Under the pieces are notes generated by a model. That model did not search any database and was not told where the DNA came from. It saw only the letters and a program-made list of their open reading frames with translations. Below, piece after piece: positions 42,746 through 53,223 of a stretch of 64,000 bases of DNA. Made by a program: the position numbers and the translations under genes. How positions within the stretch are numbered: the first letter of the stretch is position 1; every line of letters begins with the position of its first letter. This stretch comes from an uncultured Lachnospiraceae bacterium (lineage in GTDB: Bacteria > Bacillota > Clostridia > Lachnospirales > Lachnospiraceae): assembly GCA_910586555.1 (NCBI GenBank), contig CAJUJY010000010.1, positions 1 through 64,000 on the forward strand. Reading direction: 5' to 3'.

Positions 42746-45034
42746 CTAAAATCCATTATTGCTGTTTTTAAATTTTACTTTTTCCTCTGGAAGATATTTT
42801 GCAAGTTTTTCTTCAATCTGTTCCAGGCTGAACGGCTTAAAAATACAATCATCCATTCCTGCCTTTTTATATTCTTCCATAACGCCTTCTACAGCATTGG
42901 CAGTAAGTGCTATTACAGGTACACTTTTAAAATAATCCCCATTCATTGACCTTATTTTAATAGTTGTTTCAATGCCATCCATATCTGGCATAATATGATC
43001 CATAAAAATTATATCATATTTCCTTCCCTTTTCTAATGCTTTTAAAAATGCCTGTCCGCTTGTAAATGTTTCTGCCAGTACTTTCCATTCCATAAGCTGT
43101 GTAACAGCCACTTTCAGGTTTACTCTGTTATCATCAACTATAGCAGCCCGTGCGCCGCTTACAATAATATTGTTCCTGTCCCATTTTTTAAAATAATGCG
43201 GATTATTATTAAATAATGCATCATAAATTTTAAATATATCAAAGGGTTTCTTTATATAATTATAAATCATATCACCTTTTTTAATAACAGCAAAGTATTC
43301 TAATAGTGCTACAGAGGTTACATCTGCGGGTAATTTTATATCTGCTGCCTGGAGCTGTTCATAATTATACAGAAAAATTTTCTTTGCCTGTTTGTATTTT
43401 CCAGATAAATAATAATCTAATTTACTAAACTCTTCTATAAATTCATTTTTAACTTTTATCTGGTCAAGGATATGCAAAATATCCTGCCTGTCATTATAAT
43501 CTTTTTCATATACAAAAACTATATAATCATCAAGTGGTGTTTTATTATTATCTGGGTGGTTTACAATATCCTGTTCTATATTAATTGTAAAAGTGCTGCC
43601 AGATCCATATTCACTTTTAACAGTTATATCACCGCCCATATGCCTGGCAAGCCCCCTTGAAAGTGCAAGTCCTAGCCCTGTTCCTTTTTCCATGCTGTTA
43701 TGTATAGTACCAACCTGGCTGAACTGGCTAAAAAGTTTAGGCAGGTCTTCTTTCCTGATCCCTATCCCTGTATCTTTCACTTCAAACAAAAGCTTAACTT
43801 TATTTCCAGAAAGCATTTCCCAGCCAATATATAGTTTTACTTTTCCATGTTCTGTAAATTTTACAGCATTGCCAAGTATATTAATAAGTATCTGGTGTAT
43901 CTTTGTTTTATCACCACTTAAATATAACGGAATATCTGGTTTTATATCTATTTCAAATCTTATATTTTTTCCATAGGCCCTTGATGCTATAATATTTTCA
44001 ACACCCCTTAACATTTCATCTATCCGGTAATCCTCCATGCATAGAACAACTTTTCCTGCATCAATTTTTGAGAAATCAAGTATATTATTTATAATGCCAA
44101 GTAAATTTTTAGCTGCTACTTGTATAGTCTGTACATATTCCATTTCATGTGGCAGAATATTGCTTCTTTCAAGCATATCAGCCATGCCGCATATAGCGTT
44201 CATAGGAGTTCTTATTTCATGTGACATATTTGCAAGAAATGTACTTTTTGCACGGTTTGCCTCTTCTGCTGTACGTCTTGCTTCTATTTCTTTTTCATTT
44301 ACTTCATATATCATTTGTGGTGTCTGCAATATAAACTGCATTAAAAGGCAGCTAAGTGCAGACGAAGAACTTGCAAGAACCAGATCTGCATATATTGCCT
44401 GTATAAAAACAGCGCAGGCAGGAATTACAATAAATATAACTGATACTGTCTTGTATCTTTTTCCAATACTTTTCTTTTCACCTAAAACTGCACATAAACC
44501 TAAAATAAGATAAAATGCTGATACTATTATAAGGATCCACATATATGAGCCTCTTCTGTATCCATCTTTGTTATATGTAAATATCCATTTTGTAAAAAAA
44601 GTTGTATATATAAGAATCTGTGCAGCTATTCCAGGTATAAGCAATATAGCTGTTTTTTTATTTATAAGCGGGCTTTTCTTGCATATAGAAGTTATATAAA
44701 CAAAATAGCAGCATGGAATTGCGCATTGTATGGAAAAATAAAGAATTTCCCCTGCATAATTTAAAAATATGTTATCCTTAAACCTCCTCATAAGTACCAT
44801 TCCTGAGAAAATATCTGTTATGCAGCACCCCAGTGACAATATAATTAAAAGTAAGTATATTTTTCTTGCAAACCTCCATTTCCGTACTACATAACAGTTG
44901 TATATAACAAGCAATAGCAAAACTAAAGCTGAAGCCATACAAAAGTCATAGTTACAATCCATACAAAGTTTCCCCCAGTCCATATCCATGCCACACTTTT
45001 GCAGCATATAGAGAACCATATAAAATGCCTGCAT
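42746..45034 (-). CDS. hybrid sensor histidine kinase/response regulator
   Basis: A ~762-aa protein. Six or seven transmembrane helices fill the first ~230 residues. A HisKA domain follows with the phospho-accepting His in NMSHEIRTPMNAICGMADML, then the ATP-binding HATPase (NILGNAVKFTEHGKVKLYIG, DTGIGIRKEDLPKLFSQFSQ, GTGLGLALSRGLA) and a C-terminal receiver domain with the acceptor Asp in IIFMDHIMPDMDG. The start is unclear: 45034 is the first ATG, a GTG lies at 45055 and another ATG at 44989, none with a strong ribosome binding site. A phosphotransfer partner such as the Hpt protein at 13575 is possible. Confidence 0.88.
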   Translation of the reverse strand: MQAFYMVLYMLQKCGMDMDWGKLCMDCNYDFCMASALVLLLLVIYNCYVVRKWRFARKIYLLLIILSLGCCITDIFSGMVLMRRFKDNIFLNYAGEILYFSIQCAIPCCYFVYITSICKKSPLINKKTAILLIPGIAAQILIYTTFFTKWIFTYNKDGYRRGSYMWILIIVSAFYLILGLCAVLGEKKSIGKRYKTVSVIFIVIPACAVFIQAIYADLVLASSSSALSCLLMQFILQTPQMIYEVNEKEIEARRTAEEANRAKSTFLANMSHEIRTPMNAICGMADMLERSNILPHEMEYVQTIQVAAKNLLGIINNILDFSKIDAGKVVLCMEDYRIDEMLRGVENIIASRAYGKNIRFEIDIKPDIPLYLSGDKTKIHQILINILGNAVKFTEHGKVKLYIGWEMLSGNKVKLLFEVKDTGIGIRKEDLPKLFSQFSQVGTIHNSMEKGTGLGLALSRGLARHMGGDITVKSEYGSGSTFTINIEQDIVNHPDNNKTPLDDYIVFVYEKDYNDRQDILHILDQIKVKNEFIEEFSKLDYYLSGKYKQAKKIFLYNYEQLQAADIKLPADVTSVALLEYFAVIKKGDMIYNYIKKPFDIFKIYDALFNNNPHYFKKWDRNNIIVSGARAAIVDDNRVNLKVAVTQLMEWKVLAETFTSGQAFLKALEKGRKYDIIFMDHIMPDMDGIETTIKIRSMNGDYFKSVPVIALTANAVEGVMEEYKKAGMDDCIFKPFSLEQIEEKLAKYLPEEKVKFKNSNNGF

Positions 45035-45060
45035 GGTTTTAAATAAATATAACACATTAG

Positions 45061-45611
45061 TTAATATTAACTATATTGTAACACAATCATCAACTGCTAT
45101 CAATATTATAATTTACGCCTATTTATAAAAGGAGGCCAGGTTGAAAAACAATTTTAAACCAGTAAAAAATGCTATCTAATAATTATTACACTCCAGCTTG
45201 CTATTTGTGCTGCAAAAGGCGCAGCATGGTATTAAGTTGAAAAACCATATATATTATTTTACTGGTTTTAGTTTTAATATATTTTGGTAATGGCATAGAT
45301 ATTAACTGCCTGGAATATGTGATATTACATAAAAAACAAAACATGCCTGGAAATAGCTATGCAGGATATTTTATTCTACCCTGTAAAAACAAATTTCCAG
45401 GCACGTTCTGCCGCACCTTAAAGATATACCTGTCCACTTAAAAACCAGCCTTGCCACCGCTTTTTAAACCTCTGCTAAAAGACCACAAAGCAGCAATAAG
45501 GCTGTTTTGCCAGTGTGCAGGCCGTTGGTATATGATTGGTTACAGCACTTAATTGCTTAAATGTGGATTGAAGATATAATTTGAAATGACTGGTTTTATA
45601 GTGTTGGATTT
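45061..45611. other. 550-nt gene-free region with two large inverted repeats
   Basis: No gene is seen on either strand. One inverted repeat pairs TAAACCAGTAAAA (about 45153) with TTTTACTGGTTT (about 45257). A second pairs ATGCCTGGAAAT (about 45342) with ATTTCCAGGCA (about 45390); on the minus strand this is followed by GTTTTGTTTTTTATG and could terminate galK transcription. The region could hold a structured RNA or a decayed small mobile repeat. Confidence 0.45.
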
Positions 45612-46775
45612 TTACAGCCTGCAAGGACCCTGGCCAATTTCAACTACATAAAAATCCGCAGCATAGCCAATTTTATCTTTATAAGCTTTGCCAACTTTAT
45701 CAATAAATGTATCTACTGCTTCATCTTTCACAATACTTACTGTACAGCCTCCAAAACCTGCACCAGTCATTCTTGAACCTATAACACCATCAATTTTCCA
45801 TGCTTCTTCTACAAGTGTATCAAGTTCTACACCTGTAACTTCATAATCATCACGGAGTGAAACATGTGATTCATTCATAAGTTTTCCAAATAATTCTATA
45901 TCATTATTTTTAAGTGCACTTACAGCCTTAATTGTCCTCTGGTTCTCATATACAGCATGTTTTGCACGTTTTCTGCGGTCTTCATCTTTAATTGCCATCT
46001 GGACTTTATCAAACTGTTCTTCGTTAAGATCTCCAAGTGTATTAATGCCCATGCCAGACTGTATTTCTTTTAATGCTTCTTCACATTCTGCACGTCTTTC
46101 ATTATATTTAGAATCACCTAAGCCACGCTTTTTATTGCTGCATGAAATAACAATTTTGGCCCCGTCAAGTTTTATTGGTGCATATTCAAATGATAAATCC
46201 GAAGTGTCAAGGAAAATTGCATTATCTTTCTTTCCCATTGCAATAGCAAACTGGTCCATAATCCCACAATTAACACCATTAAAATTATTCTCTGAAAACT
46301 GGCCAATAATTGCAAGTTCCTGGTTTGGAACATTAAGCCCAAGTGTTTCACTAAGTATATAGCCTGTTACTACTTCTACAGAAGCTGATGATGACAGCCC
46401 TGAACCATTTGGAATATTTCCATTTAAAAGTATATCAAACCCGCAATTAACTTTATAGCCCTTTTCATTAAAAGCCCATATAACCCCTTTTGGGTAATTA
46501 GTCCATCCTGCTTCTTTAGATGGTTTTAAATCATCAAGGCTTGATTCTATTATTCCAAGGTGTTCAAAATTCATAGAATAAAAACAAAGTTTCCTGTCCT
46601 TTCTTTTGCGTGCAACAGCATAAGTGCCTATTGTAAGTGCACATGGAAATACATGTCCACCATTATAGTCAGTATGCTCACCTATAAGATTAACACGCCC
46701 TGGCGCAAAAAATGCTTCTGCACCCTTTGCATCACCAAAAACTTCTGCAAATTTTTTAATTATAATATCTTTCAT
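45612..46775 (-). CDS. galK: galactokinase
   Basis: A 387-aa GHMP kinase. The galactose-binding signature APGRVNLIGEHTDYNGG lies near residue 24, the ATP loop is NGSGLSSSASVEV, and the C-terminal MTGAGFGGCTVSIV closes the site. It phosphorylates galactose at C1 for the Leloir pathway. No galT or galE lies in the window. The ribosome binding site is GAGAGG. Confidence 0.96.
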   Translation of the reverse strand: MKDIIIKKFAEVFGDAKGAEAFFAPGRVNLIGEHTDYNGGHVFPCALTIGTYAVARKRKDRKLCFYSMNFEHLGIIESSLDDLKPSKEAGWTNYPKGVIWAFNEKGYKVNCGFDILLNGNIPNGSGLSSSASVEVVTGYILSETLGLNVPNQELAIIGQFSENNFNGVNCGIMDQFAIAMGKKDNAIFLDTSDLSFEYAPIKLDGAKIVISCSNKKRGLGDSKYNERRAECEEALKEIQSGMGINTLGDLNEEQFDKVQMAIKDEDRRKRAKHAVYENQRTIKAVSALKNNDIELFGKLMNESHVSLRDDYEVTGVELDTLVEEAWKIDGVIGSRMTGAGFGGCTVSIVKDEAVDTFIDKVGKAYKDKIGYAADFYVVEIGQGPCRL

Positions 46776-46977
46776 CTAGGCCTCTCTTTCTTTATATAAA
46801 TTTTAATATAAGTTATTTAACTTCACTACTGAAGTTATAAGCAAGTATTTAATACCTGAAAACAATAAATACAAATAACCAGTATATACTTAACAGGTTT
46901 TATTTTTATAACAGCTTTATACTTATTTTATTATATCACACTATTTTATATAAACAATTGCAAAAACGACCATTTTT

Positions 46978-47442
46978 TTAAAGTTTATTATCAAGTAACA
47001 AGCTATGCAGTAAAGCTTCACATCCTTCACATATATCCTCATATGTTTTATCAAAATTACCTGTATACCATGGATCAGCAATATCACGCGGTGAACCAGC
47101 AAAGCTAAGTAAAAGTGATACTTTTCCTTCAGGATCACCTCCTGTTATACGTAAAATATTTTTATAATTCCAGGAATCCATCCCTATTATATAATCAAAC
47201 TTATTATAATCACTTCTATCCATCTGTGACGCCCCGTGTGGCTCCATTGGGATTTTCTCACTTTTCAACTTATTCCTTGTACCATAATGGGGACTGTTGC
47301 CAAGTTCTTCAGTACTTGTTGCTTTAGAAGCAATAAAAAAATCCTCCTTATAACCACTTTTATCCACTAAATCCTTCATAACAAATTCGGCCATTGGGCT
47401 TCTGCAAATATTGCCGTGGCAGACGAAAAGTATCTTAATCAT
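46978..47442 (-). CDS. low-molecular-weight protein tyrosine phosphatase
   Basis: A 154-aa protein from the ATG at 47442 with AGGAGG upstream. The frame is open a further ~90 codons upstream, but that part is the tail of the broken DUF2971 gene. The P-loop VCHGNICRSPMAEF holds the CX5R nucleophile and Arg, and ADPWYTGNFDKTY holds the general acid Asp. Such enzymes dephosphorylate tyrosine or arginine residues on proteins. It may act together with bacterial tyrosine or arginine kinases encoded elsewhere. Confidence 0.9.
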   Translation of the reverse strand: MIKILFVCHGNICRSPMAEFVMKDLVDKSGYKEDFFIASKATSTEELGNSPHYGTRNKLKSEKIPMEPHGASQMDRSDYNKFDYIIGMDSWNYKNILRITGGDPEGKVSLLLSFAGSPRDIADPWYTGNFDKTYEDICEGCEALLHSLLLDNKL

Positions 47443-47736
47443 AATAAAAATTCCTCCTAAAATGCGTTGAATTGCCGTGTTTTGGCACGTTTTGCGAGGT
47501 TTATTTTTCCGATGAATATTGTTAAAAAAATCACAGAATGAGCAGAACGGGGCAAAATGTAGCAAGTTAAAGCCATGAAACGTAGTAAAACCGTAATAAG
47601 AACTGAGGGTATTTACTACTGCATTTATTTGTCTTCTTACTTTTATAGATATGTATAACTTATCCCTTTGGCATTCAATTGTACCACCATTCACTTCCCC
47701 CAGGTCATATGAGCAATAAAGCATCCTTACTTCCTT

Positions 47737-48327
47737 CTATTTTGTAGAATCCATATTCAAAGTTACATTATACGGATTTTTAATTACCCATGGAATAATG
47801 GCAAATGCAAAGTCACCATTGTTAATCCCTGAAATTATCATTTTGTTAAAATCAATACTTTCTTTGTCCAAATACTCTACCGGATATAAATAATCATAAC
47901 CCCCTACACTAAATTCAATGCAAATCCCATTTCCATTGGATGCATAATCTTTCCACATATAATCCTGGCACTCATATGTGAGAGAATACACATCATACAT
48001 TTGCGTAAAATAGTTAATCAATAAATGCACATTACTGACACTTCGGCCTGTTTCCATTGCAATCTTATTTACATCATAATTAATTTGAAATTCTGTTTCA
48101 TCATTTAATGTTTTGTAAAAAGAGAACCATATTTTTCCCTGTTTTAATGTATCAATCTTCGTCCTTACCAGACTTGGCTCCCCGTCAAATGAAATAAATT
48201 TATATACTTTTCCATCTTTGATTGTTTTTCTCAAATAATCTATTTTGTACGGTGTTGTTCTGTCCGGTTTATCTCTTAAATTGCCCATTAACGTGACATA
48301 TTTCTCATAAAATCCAAATCCGTTCAT
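47737..48327 (-). pseudogene. DUF2971 family gene cut by an in-frame TAG
   Basis: The 196 codons read as DUF2971: KVYKFISFDGEPSLVRTK, KIWFSFYKTLNDETEFQIN and the characteristic MWKDYASNGNGICIEF. The frame stops at TAG (47739-47737) exactly where the family has a Glu in its conserved E-K-E-x-R segment. The next codons in the same frame read KEVRMLYCSYDLGEV and then LYISIKVRRQINAV, which match the expected C-terminal part. A single G-to-T change (GAG to TAG) explains this. The family is of unknown function and frequent in defence-rich regions. The start at 48327 has AAGGAG. Confidence 0.65.
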
Positions 48328-48449
48328 AACATCTCCTTAATTTATGCTGATTTTCCAATTATCATTCTACCATAAAACTGCCCATATTTGGAGATGAAAT
48401 TATAAAAAATAACGCCCCGCAGAAGCAGAGCGCCTTATCAGCCTTTGTA

Positions 48450-48764
48450 TTATACATTGTCATCATGGACGGACTTTAGGAATTTCCTCATCTGCTCCCT
48501 GGTGATTGCCTCCATATGCTCCTGTTTTTTTCTGTTTTCCTCAGAGGGTGAAAAATCTGCATTGCCAATAAATTTTTCAATTAACATTGTAAGCATCATT
48601 TTCCCTGTGCCATTCATTTTTGCAGGCTGGTTTGTTCCCACTAAAGAAGCGCCATAAATATAGTACAGGCACATTACAGGAAGTTCTTCTGGTGTCTGTA
48701 CAGTACGTTTTGAATCGTAGAACTGTATAAGAAATGAAATGGCCGCCCGATAGCCAACTGGGCA
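48450..48764 (-). pseudogene. remnant of an unidentified gene
   Basis: About 105 codons are open from just after a TAA at 48765 to the stop at 48450. An ATG exists at 48674 but is internal to coding-like sequence (YRAAISFLIQFYDSKRTVQT, then PEELPVMCLYYIYGASL). There is no ribosome binding site for that ATG. The likely N-terminus is missing, so this looks like a 3' gene fragment. I do not recognise the family. Confidence 0.45.
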
Positions 48765-48875
48765 TTAGTCCGTAACCAGCTTGCCATAGATGACAAAATG
48801 CAGGCACGTATTCTGAAATATGAACAGTATTAATTCTGGCATACAAAACCAACAGCTTTGAAAACTGCCAATAAA

Positions 48876-48957
48876 GAAAATATATAAACTTACACATTTT
48901 ACTTGACAAACCCGTAAGGAAAATATATAAACTTACACATTTTATTTGACAAACCCG
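48876..48957. repeat. 43-bp tandem direct repeat, two units
   Basis: Units start at 48876 and 48919, each beginning GAAAATATATAAACTTACAC and ending TTGACAAACCCGT, with one difference in the shared 40 nt. On the plus strand the junction puts TTGACA 17 nt before TATAAA, a promoter-like arrangement. The repeat lies just after the Rpn-family gene stop. Confidence 0.8.
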
Positions 48958-48964
48958 TGTTTTC

Positions 48965-49876
48965 TTACTTCATATCTTTCTTTTTGATAATGTCAAGCAC
49001 CTCTGCTTCTGTAAGCTGCACTTTCTTGGCTATTTCATTGGTATTCATATTCATTTCATAATACGCATAAACCATTCCCTCCTGCCTGCCTTCCTGTCTG
49101 CCCCTTTTCATGCCTTCTTCTATCCCTTCTTCTCTGCCTTCTTCTCTGTTATACTTTATCGCATCTTCAATGTTCCATTCTTCTAACATAAGCTCCATCA
49201 TTTCTCCGCTCCTTTCTTCCATAAAACCAGCAAGTATGTTTTCTTCCCTGCACCACTCTACAGCTTCTTTAAGTGCCTCTGTAAATGTATATCCCCGTGT
49301 ATGTTTTAACTTTTCAGCTTTCTTTACAAATGCAATGTAACCACCAAGTATATTATTTTTATCTTCATCTTTTATTACTTTTATATCCAGCTCTAAAAAC
49401 GAATTGTCCCTGTACTCCTCTGGAAAAGTATCTGTTAAGTGCATGTAGTCCCCACATTCTTTATTGCCTGTATAAACAACATAAAATTCAGGGGCAGGGA
49501 GCGTTATAAGCTTACTGGAATACAATGATTTATAATCACCATTCCTTTTTATTATTTTCTCATATTCCTCTGCTATGTATAACAAAATCCTTACTGGCAT
49601 GTTAGGGTTAATTGTGGACTGGTGTTCCGAAAGTATAATAAGTTTATCCCTTACCCCCATTGCAGCATCATTATACCTGCGTATTAAAAGTACATTCTCC
49701 AGTGCAATTTCTTCAATGTCATCTACTGTTACTTCTGTATCCTCTGGGTGGAGGACTTTATATAATTCTAAAAGGGTTTCTTTGCTGCCAAACAATGCAG
49801 TGAATACAGAGTCCTTGTATTTTCTGTTTGGTTTAGCCATGTCCTGTCTGGTACTGCCTGTATCTTCTTTTTCCAT
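48965..49876 (-). CDS. Rpn-family PD-(D/E)XK nuclease/putative transposase
   Basis: A 303-aa protein resembling the recombination-promoting nuclease (Rpn) and PD-(D/E)XK nuclease family transposases. NRKYKDSVFTALFGSKETLL opens the domain, followed by MGVRDKLIILSEHQSTINPN with the nuclease core (the E in SEHQS) and MPVRILLYIAEEYEKII. The C-terminus has low-complexity EEGREEGIEEGMKRGRQEG repeats and a closing helix-turn-helix-like segment. Such proteins are found in many copies in Firmicute genomes and may move or stimulate recombination. Confidence 0.85.
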   Translation of the reverse strand: MEKEDTGSTRQDMAKPNRKYKDSVFTALFGSKETLLELYKVLHPEDTEVTVDDIEEIALENVLLIRRYNDAAMGVRDKLIILSEHQSTINPNMPVRILLYIAEEYEKIIKRNGDYKSLYSSKLITLPAPEFYVVYTGNKECGDYMHLTDTFPEEYRDNSFLELDIKVIKDEDKNNILGGYIAFVKKAEKLKHTRGYTFTEALKEAVEWCREENILAGFMEERSGEMMELMLEEWNIEDAIKYNREEGREEGIEEGMKRGRQEGRQEGMVYAYYEMNMNTNEIAKKVQLTEAEVLDIIKKKDMK

Positions 49877-49981
49877 AACTGTAATAACTGCCTTCCATTT
49901 TCTTTTTATTATACCATTACTACAAGCCTGTTACAAGATAATATATATATTAAGATATTTATGGCAGATGTTTAAATTATA

Positions 49982-50027
49982 GCATGTTGTATGAAACATC
50001 TTAAATAATGTTTTTCATACAACATGC
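49982..50027. repeat. long near-perfect inverted repeat
   Basis: GCATGTTGTATGAAACAT and ATGTTTTTCATACAACATGC pair around an 8-nt loop. It lies between hsdR and the Rpn-family gene and could act as terminator of the hsd operon on the minus strand, although the U-run is weak. Confidence 0.6.
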
Positions 50028-50248
50028 CATGCCTGTTAAATTAAAAACTGAAAATGTTGCAAATTAGTTGCAATAACAATAAATATTTTTCTGAAACCCT
50101 TGTTTTTTAAGCATTACGCTAACATATCATATTGCTGCCGTGGCAAATAAATAGTATTTTTATCATATTTTTTATATCCCTTCATAAGCCTTCAAATCTT
50201 GATACTTCAAGCTTTTTTGCATTTTTTCATTTAGGGCATTCCCCTTTA

Positions 50249-53218
50249 TTAGTCAATCAATGGTGCAATTTCTGGCATCAGTATTTCTTTAAATTCATCA
50301 ATCATTAACTTTCTGAATTTAAATTTTGGTATTGCATCTGGTATTGCCTCTTTATAAGCTGTATAATCAGCACTATCCTTTAGTTTATTCTCATTGGCAA
50401 GTTCTCCATCTCTGTAATTATATGCTTCATATTTGACATCATCCACTTTAAGATACCACTTCCTGGCAAACTTTTGTATTTCTTTATCAATAGCCGCATA
50501 ACGCATTTGATTTATAATTACCGATATATCCTGCCCGGCATATTTTTCTCTGTCTGTTTCTATTTCATCAACAACCTTCGTCAGCAGTACACCAAGTTTA
50601 GGATTATCACCTGAAAACTCAACAATAATCTCTCGGAGCGTTCTTATTTTTGCTTCAAAAGATGCCTCGTCATAGTCCTCTAAAGACTGGTCTAAGGACT
50701 CAACAAATCCCCGTAATAATTCTACAATGTATTCAAAATCAATACGTAATTTGCTGTATGCTATAAGTTCATAGTCATCACGTACAGGATCGTCCACAGA
50801 ATCTGTGTCATTCCCCGGCTTTTTTAGTTCTTCCATTACATTTTTATACATTGCAGCAAAATCTTCATATTCCGCCTCACTAAATCCCCACTCATTAAGT
50901 ACACTGTTATTGTATATGGAAAAGGACTTCAGATGTGCGAAATCATGGTCTAAAGCGCGGAAAAGCTGTATAAACGCTTTTTTCTGTTTACGGGAAAGTC
51001 CTGCAATTTCTTCTGGTGTCTGCGCCAGATTCCGTACCGCCTTGAGTGAAATTGCAAATGACTTTTTCACATCATCCCAATCTTCTGCAACCGGATTTCC
51101 ATCACCTCCACGGGAGTACAGCATAAGGGCATCATTAATAGCACTTTTAAACTTATCATGTGCTTGGAACGTCACAATCTGTCCGTATTGTTTCCCTTCA
51201 TCAAACAGCCTGTTCGTGCGGGAAAATGCCTGAATAATATTCTGCGGGGCCATTGGCTGTCTGTCAATAAAAAGAGTTGAAAGACAAGGGGCATCAAATC
51301 CCGTAAGAAGCCTGTCCACAACTATAACAATGTCAAGTTGCTGCTCCCTGTTAAGATATTTTTTATCCTTACGTGCAAGGCGGTCATTCAGGTTACTGTT
51401 ATACGCATTGATTTCTTCTATACCAAAATGAGTTCCAAACATCTGGTTATAATCGTCCAGTGATTTTTTCATTTTTTTCTGGTTAACCTGTGAAGCCTCC
51501 TCATTCTCGGAAACAGAATAGGTTATGGCAAACTTCGGAAAATCAGGGAGTGCCTTGTGTATATCACCACTAATTTTTAACTCATCCTCACCGTTTGTTA
51601 TTTTTTTGAGAAGGTCATAGTATTTCTGTGCAATGGCGATGGACTTGACTGTCAAAAGTGCCTCATAAGTCCTTCCGCGTCCATTCTGCATTCCAAACTT
51701 GGTATAGGATTGATTTAGAATAACATTTAGAACACTGCGCATATGTGTTTCTGTATCATACAGTTGCGCCTCCTCTTCTAAAGATATCCCTTTTGGTCCA
51801 AGATTCTCAACCATAAAACCAAGTACAGCCTCGTCATGAATCGCCTCTTTAATGGTATAGCTGTGTAAAGGCTTGCCATTATTCCCATACAACTGGTCAG
51901 TCGTTTGAGGCAAATCACCTTTCTGCTCATATTTATTTTCTTCAAAAATAGGCGTTCCTGTAAAGCCATACCATAACGAATTATTAAAAAAACGTTCTAA
52001 ATCACGTTTTGTCTGCGGAGTGACTGCCCTATGGCATTCGTCTACCACAAATGCAAGTTTCAAGCCTTTTATTTTTTCGTATTGTCTGCTTCCCTCTTTT
52101 AGCCGCTTACTGACCATAATCTGCATTTTCTGTCTTGTTGTAACAATCATCTGGCGGCTGTCATCAGTCATCCGCCCAATCAACGTATCAACATAATCCG
52201 TATCATCTACATCAACCGTATCGTTTTCTGCATATGACTGAAAAGCCAGTTTTGTCTGTGTATCCAAGTCCTTCCGGTCAATCAGGAACACTGTCTTATC
52301 AATTGACGGAATATCCATAAGCAAATTACGGGTTGCTTTATATGATGTCATAGTCTTGCCAGAACCCGTTGTATGCCAGATAAAACCTGATTTTCCCTTC
52401 TTAGAAGCCTCGCGCATTGCTTCAATAGCATGAATCTGATATGGGCGCAGGATAAGAAGCTTTTTCTTATCGTTATCTAACACAGTATATTTCGCCACCA
52501 TCTCATGCGCCTCTGGAATTTTAAGTACAGCTTCCGCAAAATCAATGTAATTGCAAACAGGCAGGTTTTCTTTGTCAAGCCAGCCGGATATAAATTTTTT
52601 GTTCAGCTCTGTATCTCTTGCGGCGGCAAAATATTTTGTATCTACAGCATTGCTCACCACAAACATCTGCACATTTGAAAAGATACCGTGAAATTTACCC
52701 TCAGCAATATACTTCTTTATCTGCCGGAAACCATCCATATAAGAATGTTCTTTATTTTTTAATTCTATATGTATTAGAGGTATGCCATTAATAAGCAGGG
52801 AAACGTCAAACCGCCTGTTTCTGCTTCCCTCATCTTCCTTGGAGTGAAACGCCTGATATTGGTTTATTACTTCATATACGCTCGTTCCTCCAGCAATATG
52901 TTCATTATTCATAACAACAAGATGGAGTGTTTCATTTCCCCTCTGCACATGCACATACACCTTGCCATTTTCGCCAATCAGCCATTTGCCAGCATCATAA
53001 AAGGAAGCATGGGACAAATCATTCTTAATCTTTGCAAATTCTGACACACTTAACGGTGTGTCACCTAGTTTTGCCTTATTATTCTGTTCCAAGATAAATT
53101 TGAAATTATCCCATAGTTGTTCTTCTGTTCTGATATCTGGGCGGTATGTCCATTGCGACTCATTGCAGCATAGCTGGTCAATCAGCTTTTTTTCTATTAC
53201 TGATTCTAATTCTGCCAT
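50249..53218 (-). CDS. hsdR: type I restriction endonuclease subunit R
   Basis: A 989-aa protein, last gene of the hsdM-hsdS-hsdR operon. The N-terminal nuclease has the PD-(D/E)XK residues in FDVSLLINGIPLIHIELKNK (about 137-156). The helicase motor has Walker A TTGSGKT (about 283-289), the DECH box in FVVDECHRAV, GFTGTPIF and the later motif QAFSRTNRLF. HsdR translocates DNA and cuts unmethylated DNA after the complex meets its recognition site. All key motifs appear intact. A 5-nt gap follows hsdS. Confidence 0.95.
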   Translation of the reverse strand: MAELESVIEKKLIDQLCCNESQWTYRPDIRTEEQLWDNFKFILEQNNKAKLGDTPLSVSEFAKIKNDLSHASFYDAGKWLIGENGKVYVHVQRGNETLHLVVMNNEHIAGGTSVYEVINQYQAFHSKEDEGSRNRRFDVSLLINGIPLIHIELKNKEHSYMDGFRQIKKYIAEGKFHGIFSNVQMFVVSNAVDTKYFAAARDTELNKKFISGWLDKENLPVCNYIDFAEAVLKIPEAHEMVAKYTVLDNDKKKLLILRPYQIHAIEAMREASKKGKSGFIWHTTGSGKTMTSYKATRNLLMDIPSIDKTVFLIDRKDLDTQTKLAFQSYAENDTVDVDDTDYVDTLIGRMTDDSRQMIVTTRQKMQIMVSKRLKEGSRQYEKIKGLKLAFVVDECHRAVTPQTKRDLERFFNNSLWYGFTGTPIFEENKYEQKGDLPQTTDQLYGNNGKPLHSYTIKEAIHDEAVLGFMVENLGPKGISLEEEAQLYDTETHMRSVLNVILNQSYTKFGMQNGRGRTYEALLTVKSIAIAQKYYDLLKKITNGEDELKISGDIHKALPDFPKFAITYSVSENEEASQVNQKKMKKSLDDYNQMFGTHFGIEEINAYNSNLNDRLARKDKKYLNREQQLDIVIVVDRLLTGFDAPCLSTLFIDRQPMAPQNIIQAFSRTNRLFDEGKQYGQIVTFQAHDKFKSAINDALMLYSRGGDGNPVAEDWDDVKKSFAISLKAVRNLAQTPEEIAGLSRKQKKAFIQLFRALDHDFAHLKSFSIYNNSVLNEWGFSEAEYEDFAAMYKNVMEELKKPGNDTDSVDDPVRDDYELIAYSKLRIDFEYIVELLRGFVESLDQSLEDYDEASFEAKIRTLREIIVEFSGDNPKLGVLLTKVVDEIETDREKYAGQDISVIINQMRYAAIDKEIQKFARKWYLKVDDVKYEAYNYRDGELANENKLKDSADYTAYKEAIPDAIPKFKFRKLMIDEFKEILMPEIAPLID

Positions 53219-53223
53219 AGCCG

